From: Pseudomonas neuropathica
Lineage (GTDB): Bacteria > Pseudomonadota > Gammaproteobacteria > Pseudomonadales > Pseudomonadaceae
Length of the DNA stretch: 64,000 nt
Direction of reading: 5' to 3'
NCBI RefSeq assembly: GCF_015461835.1
Contig: NZ_JACOPX010000001.1
Location: forward strand, 454,770-518,769
Shown: in pieces, positions 55,911-64,000 of the stretch
Position numbering within the stretch: position 1 is the first letter of the stretch
How the letters are laid out: each line of letters opens with the position of its first letter
Made by a program: the position numbers and the translations under genes
The notes under the pieces: generated by a model
The model's input: the letters and a program-made list of their open reading frames with translations, nothing else
Databases searched by the model: none
What the model was told of the DNA's origin: nothing

Positions 55911-56774
55911 ATGCCCGCGCAGATTGAAGCTTTCCTCGACCCCGCCTCTTCGACCTACAGCTACGTGGTCTATGAAACCGACGGCGGGCAATGTGCGATC
56001 GTCGATCCGGTGCTCGATTACGACGGCGCCGCCGGGCGTACCTGCACCGCCCAGGCCGACAAAATCATCGCCTTCGTTCGCGCCCACAACTTGCAAGTGC
56101 AGTGGCTGCTGGAAACCCATGCCCACGCCGATCACTTGTCCGCCGCGCCGTATCTGCGCCGGGAGCTGGGTGGAAAAATCGCCATTGGCGAATCGATCAG
56201 CAAAGTGCAGAACGTGTTCAAGGCGCTGTTCAATCTGGAGCCGGAATTCTGCGTCGATGGCTCGCAGTTCGATCATCTGTTTGCGCCGAACGAGTCATTC
56301 AGGATCGGCAATCTCAAAGCCACTGCCCTGCATGTACCTGGGCATACCCCGGCGGACATGGCCTACTTGATCGACGGCGAACAGATTCTGGTGGGCGACA
56401 CGCTGTTCATGCCCGACGTCGGCACCGCGCGCTGCGACTTTCCCGGCGGCAACGCCCATCAGTTGTTCAACTCGATTCAAAAACTGCTGGCCTTCCCGGC
56501 CAGCGTGAAACTCTACGTCTGTCACGATTACCCGCCCGAGGGCCGCGCCGCGCAGTGCCAGACCACCGTCGGGGAGCAGCGCAAAAGCAATATTCATGTG
56601 CATGACGGGATTGATGAGGCGGCGTTTGTCGAAATGCGCACCCAGCGTGATGCCGGGCTGGGCATGCCGACGCTGTTGCTGCCGGCGATTCAGGTCAATG
56701 TGCGGGCGGGGAATCTGCCAGCGGCGGAAGACAACGGTGTGGTTTACCTGAAGATTCCGCTCAATAAGCTTTAA
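55911..56774 (+). CDS. blh: Persulfide dioxygenase (metallo-beta-lactamase fold, ETHE1/Blh-like)
   Basis: 287 residues from ATG 55911 (MPAQIEAFLDPASSTYSYVV). Metal motif THAHADHLSAAPYL, then HVPGHTPADMAYLIDGEQILVGDTLFMPDVGTARCDFPGG, and VCHDYPPEGR near residue 208. These are the Fe-binding His and Asp residues of ETHE1-type persulfide dioxygenases. It oxidises glutathione persulfide to sulfite. There is no rhodanese domain (length equals the lone MBL domain). It pairs with bigR as in the bigR-blh operons of other bacteria. Confidence 0.88.
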   Translation: MPAQIEAFLDPASSTYSYVVYETDGGQCAIVDPVLDYDGAAGRTCTAQADKIIAFVRAHNLQVQWLLETHAHADHLSAAPYLRRELGGKIAIGESISKVQNVFKALFNLEPEFCVDGSQFDHLFAPNESFRIGNLKATALHVPGHTPADMAYLIDGEQILVGDTLFMPDVGTARCDFPGGNAHQLFNSIQKLLAFPASVKLYVCHDYPPEGRAAQCQTTVGEQRKSNIHVHDGIDEAAFVEMRTQRDAGLGMPTLLLPAIQVNVRAGNLPAAEDNGVVYLKIPLNKL

Positions 56775-56779
56775 CAGCA

Positions 56780-56862
56780 CAAGATCGCAGCCTGCGGCAG
56801 CTCCTACAGTTGGAACGCGTTTTCCCTGTAGTAGCTGCCGCAGGCTGCGATCTTTTGATCTT
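56780..56862. repeat. REP-type inverted pair (family C)
   Basis: AAGATCGCAGCCTGCGGCAG ... CTGCCGCAGGCTGCGATCTT between convergent blh and bkdR. Confidence 0.85.
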
Positions 56863-57350
56863 CACGTCCCCAACGTCAAACCGTTCGCCGGCAGCGGCAA
56901 TGCAGTTTTGTATCTCACTTGCTTCAGCGCAAAGCTTGAGCGAATGTTCGCCACCCCCGGCACTTTGGTCAGGAAGTCCATCATGAAGCGTTCGAGCGAC
57001 TGAATGGTCGGCACCAGGACCCGGATGAGGTAATCCGGGTCTCCGGCCATCAGGTAGCACTCCATCACTTCCGGGCGATCTGAAATCGCTTCCTCGAAAT
57101 GCTGCAACGCCTCCTCGACCTGTTTCTCCAGGCTGACATGGATGAACACGTTCACATGCAGCCCCAGCAGGTCGGCATCGAGCAACGTCACTTGCTCGCG
57201 AATCAGCCCTAATTCCTCCATCGCTTTCACCCGATTGAAACACGGCGTCGGCGACAGATTCACCGAGCGTGCGAGGTCGGCGTTGGTGATGCGCGCATTC
57301 TCCTGAAGGCTGTTGAGAATGCCGATGTCGGTACGGTCCAGTTTGCGCAT
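56862..57350 (-). CDS. bkdR: Lrp/AsnC-family activator of the bkd operon
   Basis: 162 residues. [50 protein letters not shown]. The RAM ligand domain carries [24 protein letters not shown] and [22 protein letters not shown]. It is divergent from bkdA1 (185 bp), the arrangement seen for BkdR in P. putida, which activates bkd when branched-chain amino acids are present. The leader contains ATAAAAAACAGG upstream of its start, compatible with known Crc control of bkdR. Confidence 0.9.
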   Translation of the reverse strand: MRKLDRTDIGILNSLQENARITNADLARSVNLSPTPCFNRVKAMEELGLIREQVTLLDADLLGLHVNVFIHVSLEKQVEEALQHFEEAISDRPEVMECYLMAGDPDYLIRVLVPTIQSLERFMMDFLTKVPGVANIRSSFALKQVRYKTALPLPANGLTLGT

Positions 57351-58771
<1,421 letters not shown>

Positions 58772-58772
58772 C

Positions 58773-59831
58773 ATGAACGATCACAACAACAATATTCAGT
58801 TGGAAACCGCCATGACCACAACCACCATGACCATGATCCAGGCCCTGCGCTCGGCCATGGATGTGATGCTTGAGCGTGACGACAATGTCGTGGTGTTCGG
58901 TCAGGACGTCGGCTACTTCGGCGGCGTGTTCCGCTGCACCGAAGGCCTGCAGACCAAGTACGGCACCTCCCGCGTATTCGACGCACCGATCTCGGAAAGC
59001 GGCATCGTCGGCGTGGCTGTCGGCATGGGTGCTTATGGTTTGCGCCCGGTTGCCGAAATTCAGTTCGCCGACTACGTCTACCCAGCCTCCGACCAGATCA
59101 TTTCCGAAGCCGCGCGCCTGCGTTATCGCTCGGCCGGCGAGTTCACCGCGCCGATGACCCTGCGCATGCCCTGCGGCGGCGGTATCTACGGCGGCCAGAC
59201 CCACAGCCAGAGCATCGAGGCGATGTTCACTCAGGTTTGCGGTCTGCGCACGGTCATGCCATCCAACCCGTATGACGCCAAGGGCTTGCTGATCGCCTCC
59301 ATCGAAAACGATGACCCGGTGATCTTCCTTGAGCCGAAACGCCTGTACAACGGCCCGTTCGATGGCCACCACGATCGCCCGGTAACGCCGTGGTCGAAAC
59401 ACCCGCAAGCCCAGGTGCCGGACGGTTACTACACCGTGCCGCTGGACGTCGCCGCGATCACCCGTCCGGGCAAGGACGTGACCGTGCTGACTTACGGCAC
59501 CACCGTTTACGTGTCGCAAGTCGCTGCCGAAGAATCCGGCGTGGATGCAGAAGTCATCGACCTGCGCAGCCTGTGGCCGCTGGACCTGGAAACCATCGTC
59601 AAGTCGGTGAAGAAGACCGGCCGTTGCGTGGTGGTTCACGAAGCCACCCGCACCTGCGGTTTCGGCGCCGAACTGGTGTCGCTGGTGCAAGAGCATTGCT
59701 TCCATCACCTGGAAGCGCCGATCGAACGCGTCACCGGTTGGGACACCCCCTACCCGCACGCGCAGGAGTGGGCGTATTTCCCAGGGCCGTCCCGAGTGGG
59801 CGCGGCGTTGAAACGGGTTATGGAGGTCTGA
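58773..59831 (+). CDS. bkdA2: Branched-chain 2-oxoacid dehydrogenase E1 beta
   Basis: 352 residues from ATG 58773; P. putida BkdA2 begins the same way (MNDHNN). The transketolase-type fold has VFGQDVGYFGGVFRCTEGL, EIQFADYVYPASDQII and the C-terminal VVHEATRTCGFGAELVSLVQEHCFHHLEAPIERVTG. The codons right after the start contain ACAACAACAATA (58783-58794), a possible Hfq/Crc target inside the coding sequence. Directly followed by bkdB. Confidence 0.93.
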   Translation: MNDHNNNIQLETAMTTTTMTMIQALRSAMDVMLERDDNVVVFGQDVGYFGGVFRCTEGLQTKYGTSRVFDAPISESGIVGVAVGMGAYGLRPVAEIQFADYVYPASDQIISEAARLRYRSAGEFTAPMTLRMPCGGGIYGGQTHSQSIEAMFTQVCGLRTVMPSNPYDAKGLLIASIENDDPVIFLEPKRLYNGPFDGHHDRPVTPWSKHPQAQVPDGYYTVPLDVAAITRPGKDVTVLTYGTTVYVSQVAAEESGVDAEVIDLRSLWPLDLETIVKSVKKTGRCVVVHEATRTCGFGAELVSLVQEHCFHHLEAPIERVTGWDTPYPHAQEWAYFPGPSRVGAALKRVMEV

Positions 59832-61100
59832 ATGGGCACGCACGTTATCAAGATGCCGGACATCGGCGAAGGCATCGCAGAAGTAGAACTGTCGCAGTGG
59901 CACGTCAAGGTTGGCGATCTGGTGGTTGAAGATCAGGTGCTGGCGGATGTGATGACTGATAAGGCGATGGTCGATATTCCATCGCCGGTACACGGGAAAG
60001 TGATTGCGCTCGGCGGTCAGCCGGGTGAAGTGATGGCAGTTGGCAGTGTGCTGATCAGCATCGAGGTTGAAGGTGCCGGCAATCTGAAAGAATCGGCCGC
60101 GCCTGCTCCCGTCAAAGAAGCGCCTGCTGCACCGAAGGTTGAAACCATGGTGGAAAGCAAACCTGCTGCTGCACCTCGTCCTGCTGCAGTTTGCCAGGGC
60201 CCGATGGTTGCGCGCGAAGCAGACGAGCGTCCGCTGGCCTCGCCGGCCGTGCGCAAACATGCGCTGGATCTGGGCATTCAATTGCGCCTGGTGCGCGGTT
60301 CCGGCCCGGCCGGTCGTGTGCTGCACGAAGACCTTGAGGCTTATCTCGCACAAGGTCAGTCGAACGCTTCAGCACCGGTTGCTGCCGCGTACGCCCAGCG
60401 CAACGACGAAGAACAGATTCAAGTCATCGGCATGCGCCGCAAGATCGCCCAGCGCATGCAGGACGCCACGCAGCGTGCAGCGCACTTCAGTTATGTCGAG
60501 GAAATCGACGTCACCGCGATTGAAGAACTGCGCGCGCATCTCAATGAAAAACACGGCGCCAGCCGTGGCAAGTTGACCTTGCTGCCGTTCCTCGTCCGCG
60601 CTCTGGTTGTGGCCCTGCGCGACTTCCCGCAGATGAACGCCCGTTACGACGACGAAGCCCAGGTCATCACCCGCCTCGGTGCGGTGCATGTCGGCGTCGC
60701 CACGCAAAGCGATGTCGGCCTGATGGTGCCGGTGGTGCGTCACGCCGAGGCGCGCAGCCTGTGGGACAGCGCTACAGAAATCTCGCGTTTGGCCAACGCC
60801 GCGCGCAATGGCAAGGCCAGCCGTGATGAACTGTCCGGCTCGACCATCACCCTGACCAGCCTCGGTGCGCTGGGCGGCATCGTCAGCACGCCGGTGCTGA
60901 ATCTGCCGGAAGTGGCGATCGTCGGCGTGAACAAAATCGTCGAACGGCCGATGGTCGTCAAAGGCCAGGTGGTGATCCGCAAGATGATGAACCTCTCCAG
61001 CTCCTTCGATCACCGCGTGGTCGACGGCATGGATGCGGCACTCTTCATCCAGGCCATTCGTGGCTTGATCGAACAACCCGCCACTTTGTTTGTGGAGTAA
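59832..61100 (+). CDS. bkdB: Branched-chain 2-oxoacid dehydrogenase E2 (lipoyl acyltransferase)
   Basis: 422 residues. One lipoyl domain (residues 1-80; lipoylated Lys in [14 protein letters not shown]), an Ala/Pro-rich linker, and a peripheral-subunit-binding domain ([38 protein letters not shown], about 135-172). The catalytic acyltransferase domain ends in [22 protein letters not shown] (His-Asp motif). It forms the core of the complex and transfers the branched acyl group to CoA. The start abuts the bkdA2 stop. Confidence 0.93.
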   Translation: MGTHVIKMPDIGEGIAEVELSQWHVKVGDLVVEDQVLADVMTDKAMVDIPSPVHGKVIALGGQPGEVMAVGSVLISIEVEGAGNLKESAAPAPVKEAPAAPKVETMVESKPAAAPRPAAVCQGPMVAREADERPLASPAVRKHALDLGIQLRLVRGSGPAGRVLHEDLEAYLAQGQSNASAPVAAAYAQRNDEEQIQVIGMRRKIAQRMQDATQRAAHFSYVEEIDVTAIEELRAHLNEKHGASRGKLTLLPFLVRALVVALRDFPQMNARYDDEAQVITRLGAVHVGVATQSDVGLMVPVVRHAEARSLWDSATEISRLANAARNGKASRDELSGSTITLTSLGALGGIVSTPVLNLPEVAIVGVNKIVERPMVVKGQVVIRKMMNLSSSFDHRVVDGMDAALFIQAIRGLIEQPATLFVE

Positions 61101-61107
61101 GGCGCGC

Positions 61108-62481
61108 ATGCAATCTCTGAACACTACGCTGCTGATCATTGGCGGCGGCCCCGGCGGCTATGTAACGGCGATCCGCGCCGGGCAACTGGGCATCCCGACG
61201 ATTCTGGTCGAAGGCCAATCGCTGGGCGGCACCTGCCTGAACATCGGCTGCATCCCGTCGAAAGCGCTGATTCATGTGGCTGAGCAATTTCACCAGACCC
61301 GGCATCACAGCCAGCATTCGGCGCTGGGCATTAGCGTTGCCGCACCGAGCCTCGACATCACGAAAAGCGTCGAGTGGAAGGACGGCATCGTTGATCGCCT
61401 GACCACTGGCGTGGCGGCGCTGCTGAAAAAGAACAAGGTTCAGGTCATCAATGGCTGGGCCAAAGTCATCGACGGCAAGACTGTTGACGTCGGCGAAACG
61501 CGCATCCAGTGCGAACATTTGGTGCTGGCCACCGGTTCGACCAGCGTCAATCTGCCGATCCTGCCAATTGGCGGGCCGATCATCTCCTCCACCGAAGCGC
61601 TGGCGCCGAAATCCGTGCCGAAACGTCTGGTGGTGGTGGGCGGTGGTTACATTGGTCTGGAACTGGGCATTGCTTATCGCAAGCTCGGTGCCGAGGTCAG
61701 TGTGGTCGAGGCGCAGGATCGTATCTTGCCGGCCTACGACGCAGAGCTGACGCAACCGGTGCATGACGCGCTGAAGCAACTGGGTGTGAAGCTGTATCTG
61801 AAACACAGCGTGCTGGGTTTCGATGGCACGTTGCAGGTGCGCGATCCGGAAGGCGAAACCCTGAACCTGGAAACCGATCAGGTGCTGGTCGCCGTCGGCC
61901 GCAAACCGAATACCCAGGGCTGGAACCTCGAAGCGCTGAATCTGGACATGAACGGCTCGGCGATCAAGATCGACAGCCGCTGCCAGACCAGCATGCGCAA
62001 CGTCTACGCCATTGGCGACTTGAGCGGCGAGCCGATGCTGGCCCACCGCGCCATGGCTCAGGGCGAGATGGTTGCCGAGTTGATCAGCGGCAAAACCCGT
62101 GAATTCAACCCGACTGCGATTGCTGCCGTGTGCTTCACCGACCCGGAACTGGTGGTGGTCGGCAAGACGCCGGACGAGGCCAAGGCTGCAGGTCTGGACT
62201 GCATTGTTTCGAGTTTCCCGTTCGCCGCCAATGGCCGGGCGATGACGCTGGAGTCGAAAAGCGGCTTCGTGCGCGTGGTCGCTCGTCGGGACAACCATGT
62301 GATTGTCGGTTGGCAAGCGGTGGGCGTTGGCGTGTCGGAGTTGTCGACAGCGTTTGCGCAAAGCCTGGAAATGGGCGCGCGGCTGGAAGACATCGGCGGC
62401 ACCATTCATGCGCATCCGACTTTGGGTGAAGCGGTGCAGGAAGCGGCATTGCGTGCCCTCGGGCATGCGTTGCACCTGTAG
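61108..62481 (+). CDS. lpdV: Dihydrolipoyl dehydrogenase of the branched-chain complex (LPD-Val, E3)
   Basis: 457 residues from ATG 61108. FAD site [22 protein letters not shown], redox disulfide [18 protein letters not shown] site [27 protein letters not shown], and the C-terminal active-site [23 protein letters not shown]. It reoxidises the lipoyl groups of BkdB. Pseudomonas has a dedicated E3 in the bkd operon, which this matches. A family B REP pair follows. Confidence 0.93.
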   Translation: MQSLNTTLLIIGGGPGGYVTAIRAGQLGIPTILVEGQSLGGTCLNIGCIPSKALIHVAEQFHQTRHHSQHSALGISVAAPSLDITKSVEWKDGIVDRLTTGVAALLKKNKVQVINGWAKVIDGKTVDVGETRIQCEHLVLATGSTSVNLPILPIGGPIISSTEALAPKSVPKRLVVVGGGYIGLELGIAYRKLGAEVSVVEAQDRILPAYDAELTQPVHDALKQLGVKLYLKHSVLGFDGTLQVRDPEGETLNLETDQVLVAVGRKPNTQGWNLEALNLDMNGSAIKIDSRCQTSMRNVYAIGDLSGEPMLAHRAMAQGEMVAELISGKTREFNPTAIAAVCFTDPELVVVGKTPDEAKAAGLDCIVSSFPFAANGRAMTLESKSGFVRVVARRDNHVIVGWQAVGVGVSELSTAFAQSLEMGARLEDIGGTIHAHPTLGEAVQEAALRALGHALHL

Positions 62482-62485
62482 GCCC

Positions 62486-62551
62486 CTTCGCGAGCAAGCT
62501 CGCTCCCACATTTGGAATGCATTCCCCTGTGGGAGCGAGCTTGCTCGCGAA
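62486..62551. repeat. REP-type inverted pair (family B, tail-to-tail)
   Basis: CTTCGCGAGCAAGCTCGCTCC ... GGAGCGAGCTTGCTCGCGAA, between lpdV and ilvE. Confidence 0.85.
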
Positions 62552-62695
62552 TTCCTGAGGGCAACACGATTTATCTGTGTGCCATCCGATAGTCCGGGCT
62601 GCGAAACCGCTCAAGAATGAAGTATTGTTGTGCCCATCCAAAAAACGTCAGAAGCCTTGAACCGTTTCGGCGGTTGTTCAGTGATAGAGGGTGTC

Positions 62696-63715
62696 ATGGG
62701 TAACGAAAGCATCAATTGGGACAAGCTGGGTTTTGACTACATCAAGACCGACAAACGCTATCTGTCGTACTTTCGCGATGGCGAGTGGGACAAAGGCACC
62801 CTGACCGAAGATAACGTGCTGCACATCAGCGAAGGCTCGACGGCCCTTCACTATGGCCAGCAGTGCTTCGAAGGCATGAAGGCCTATCGTTGCAAGGACG
62901 GCTCGATCAACCTGTTCCGCCCGGACCAGAACGCCCTGCGCATGCAACGCAGCTGCGCGCGTCTGCTGATGCCGACGGTCGACACCGAGCAGTTCATCGA
63001 AGCCTGCAAAGCCGTGGTCCGCGCCAACGAGCGCTTCATTCCGCCATACGGCACTGGCGGCGCGCTGTACCTGCGTCCGTTCGTGATTGGCGTCGGTGAC
63101 AACATCGGCGTGCGCACTGCACCCGAGTTCATCTTCTCGATCTTCTGCATTCCGGTCGGCGCCTACTTCAAGGGCGGCCTGACCCCGCACAACTTCCAGA
63201 TCTCCAGCTACGACCGCGCCGCCCCACAAGGCACTGGCGCAGCCAAGGTCGGCGGCAACTACGCGGCCAGCCTGATGCCGGGTTCGAAAGCGAAGAAAGC
63301 CAACTTCGCCGACGCGATCTATCTGGATCCGATGACCCACACCAAGATCGAAGAAGTCGGTTCGGCCAACTTCTTCGGGATCACCCACGACAACAAGTTC
63401 ATCACCCCGAACTCGCCGTCGGTTCTGCCAGGCATCACCCGCCTGTCGTTGATCGAACTGGCCAAGACCCGTCTGGGCCTGGAAGTGGTGGAAGGCGACG
63501 TGCTGATCGACAAGCTGTCGGACTTCAAGGAAGCCGGCGCTTGCGGTACAGCTGCGGTGATCACCCCGATCGGCGGGATCAGCTACAACGACCATCTGCA
63601 CGTGTTCCACAGTGAAACCGAAGTCGGCCCGGTGACCCAGAAGCTCTACAAAGAGCTGACCGGCGTGCAGACCGGCGACATCGAAGCGCCAGCGGGCTGG
63701 ATCGTCAAGGTTTGA
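62696..63715 (+). CDS. ilvE: Branched-chain amino acid aminotransferase
   Basis: 339 residues from ATG 62696 (MGNESINWDKLGF), with AGAGG upstream; an in-frame extension to 62630 lacks support. Class IV PLP aminotransferase: LHYGQQCFEGMKAYRCKDGSINLFRPDQNALRMQRSC, the PLP-Lys region AAKVGGNYAASLMPGSKAKK, and EEVGSANFFGI. The length is that of the larger bacterial/eukaryote-like BCAT class. It interconverts Val/Leu/Ile and the 2-oxoacids used by the Bkd complex encoded just upstream; it probably has its own promoter, given the 214-bp gap. Confidence 0.9.
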   Translation: MGNESINWDKLGFDYIKTDKRYLSYFRDGEWDKGTLTEDNVLHISEGSTALHYGQQCFEGMKAYRCKDGSINLFRPDQNALRMQRSCARLLMPTVDTEQFIEACKAVVRANERFIPPYGTGGALYLRPFVIGVGDNIGVRTAPEFIFSIFCIPVGAYFKGGLTPHNFQISSYDRAAPQGTGAAKVGGNYAASLMPGSKAKKANFADAIYLDPMTHTKIEEVGSANFFGITHDNKFITPNSPSVLPGITRLSLIELAKTRLGLEVVEGDVLIDKLSDFKEAGACGTAAVITPIGGISYNDHLHVFHSETEVGPVTQKLYKELTGVQTGDIEAPAGWIVKV

Positions 63716-63735
63716 TCTGACGGCGATTGATGTAG

Positions 63736-63772
63736 AAAAGCCCTCCACCGAGTGATTGGTGGGGGGCTTTTT
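63736..63772 (+). terminator. Rho-independent terminator
   Basis: AAAAGCCCTCCACC-gagtgatt-GGTGGGGGGCTTTTT, 20 bp after the ilvE stop. Confidence 0.88.
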
Positions 63773-63819
63773 ATTGTGCCGGGATTTTTATGTCGTGCTG
63801 GAGATCCTCGCCCCCTCAC

Positions 63820-64000
63820 TGTAGAGACCGGTACATCCTTTACAAATTAGACCGGGGACATCGTTTACACCTTTACAGGCTTGAAACGCGTTTGGCGCCG
63901 CTTTCAAGCCTGCCTAAACAGTGGCTGCAAAGGTACAGTTCCCAAGCGTCATCAGCCACTTCCTTCAGCGCGATGTCCTCTCCAATCAGAGCCTCTCCTA
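63820..64000. mobile_element. Insertion sequence terminus, IS481-like (runs out of window)
   Basis: The element appears to start at TGTAGAGACCGGTACATCC (63820). A subterminal direct repeat ACCGG-x-ACATC-x-TTTACA occurs twice (63827 and 63851), typical of this IS group. The end of a transposase frame follows on the minus strand. The other terminus and the target duplication are outside the window. Confidence 0.65.
63873..63998 (-). CDS. IS481-family transposase, C-terminal fragment
   Basis: 41 codons plus TAA are visible on the minus strand, reading GEALIGEDIALKEVADDAWELYLCSHCLGRLE..., continuous to the window edge. The I-x-L/I-KEV-x5-W-x-L pattern followed by LG matches the C-terminal tail of IS481 integrase-type transposases. 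The catalytic DDE domain lies beyond the window, so whether the gene is intact cannot be judged. This ORF is too short for a typical six-frame listing. Confidence 0.6.
   Translation of the reverse strand, partial: GEALIGEDIALKEVADDAWELYLCSHCLGRLESGAKRVSSL

Overview
The window is chromosomal DNA of a Pseudomonas, most likely of the P. fluorescens group. This is inferred from the bkd operon with its Lrp-type regulator, a PauR/Puu-type polyamine locus, an OprD-family porin, Pseudomonas-style REP palindromes in many intergenic gaps, and GC-rich coding DNA throughout. No rRNA, tRNA or CRISPR array was seen. Most of the window is ordinary nutrient catabolism and transport, organised as compact operons.

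Layout. 1-4650: end of a quinone-reductase-like flavoprotein gene, an AbrB-family membrane protein, a small HD hydrolase, two small exported proteins, and a 93-aa protein behind a structured C4-like RNA leader. 4700-6910: a clearly AT-rich insert with two unfamiliar genes, a one-TM helical protein and a protein with MazG-type and duplicated Cys-cluster modules. 6980-18080: gamma-glutamylated putrescine pathway (pauR, puuB, puuC, puuA, puuD) and a putrescine ABC importer (potG/H/I/F type). 18300-22730: RNA 2',3'-cyclic phosphodiesterase, a DUF1428 protein, three lipoproteins and small unknowns. 22970-24724: L-lactate permease. 25147-28918: Tat-exported molybdenum aldehyde oxidoreductase paoABC. 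29118-33579: cupin with divergent LysR regulator, Tat aldo/keto reductase, membrane-anchored alpha/beta hydrolase, CAP-domain protein. 33754-42388: complete reductive pyrimidine (uracil) degradation locus, with ureidopropionase, NCS1 permease, dihydropyrimidinase, preT/preA and a RutR-like TetR regulator. 42528-43751: copC-copD. 43872-46666: EmrAB-like efflux pair. 46975-53211: hexuronate uptake and oxidation (OprD porin, uronate dehydrogenase, lactonase, TRAP transporter). 53254-56774: sulfide/persulfide detoxification (TauE exporter, SQR-like flavoprotein, BigR/SqrR-like repressor, persulfide dioxygenase). 56862-62481: bkdR and bkdA1-bkdA2-bkdB-lpdV for branched-chain keto acid oxidation, followed by ilvE. 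63820-64000: terminus and 3' end of an IS481-like insertion sequence that runs out of the window.

Intergenic DNA is unusually repeat-rich. Three REP-type palindrome families (GTAGGAGTGAGCCTGCTCGCGAT, GTGGGAGCGAGCTTGCTCGCGAA and TGTAGGAGCTGCCGAAGGC types) occur as inverted pairs. A fourth, MITE-like family of about 180 bp (ends CCCCTCACCCTAGCCCTC...) occurs four times.

The signals judged most worth follow-up are: (i) the structured leader at 4225-4303, whose internal segment is perfectly complementary over 11 nt to the Shine-Dalgarno region of the gene behind it; (ii) the AT-rich MazG-like/Cys-cluster island; (iii) a 20-bp dyad placed 38-39 nt downstream of a TTGACA box before both the OprD gene and udh, which implies one shared repressor; and (iv) the palindromes in the pyrimidine divergent promoter.
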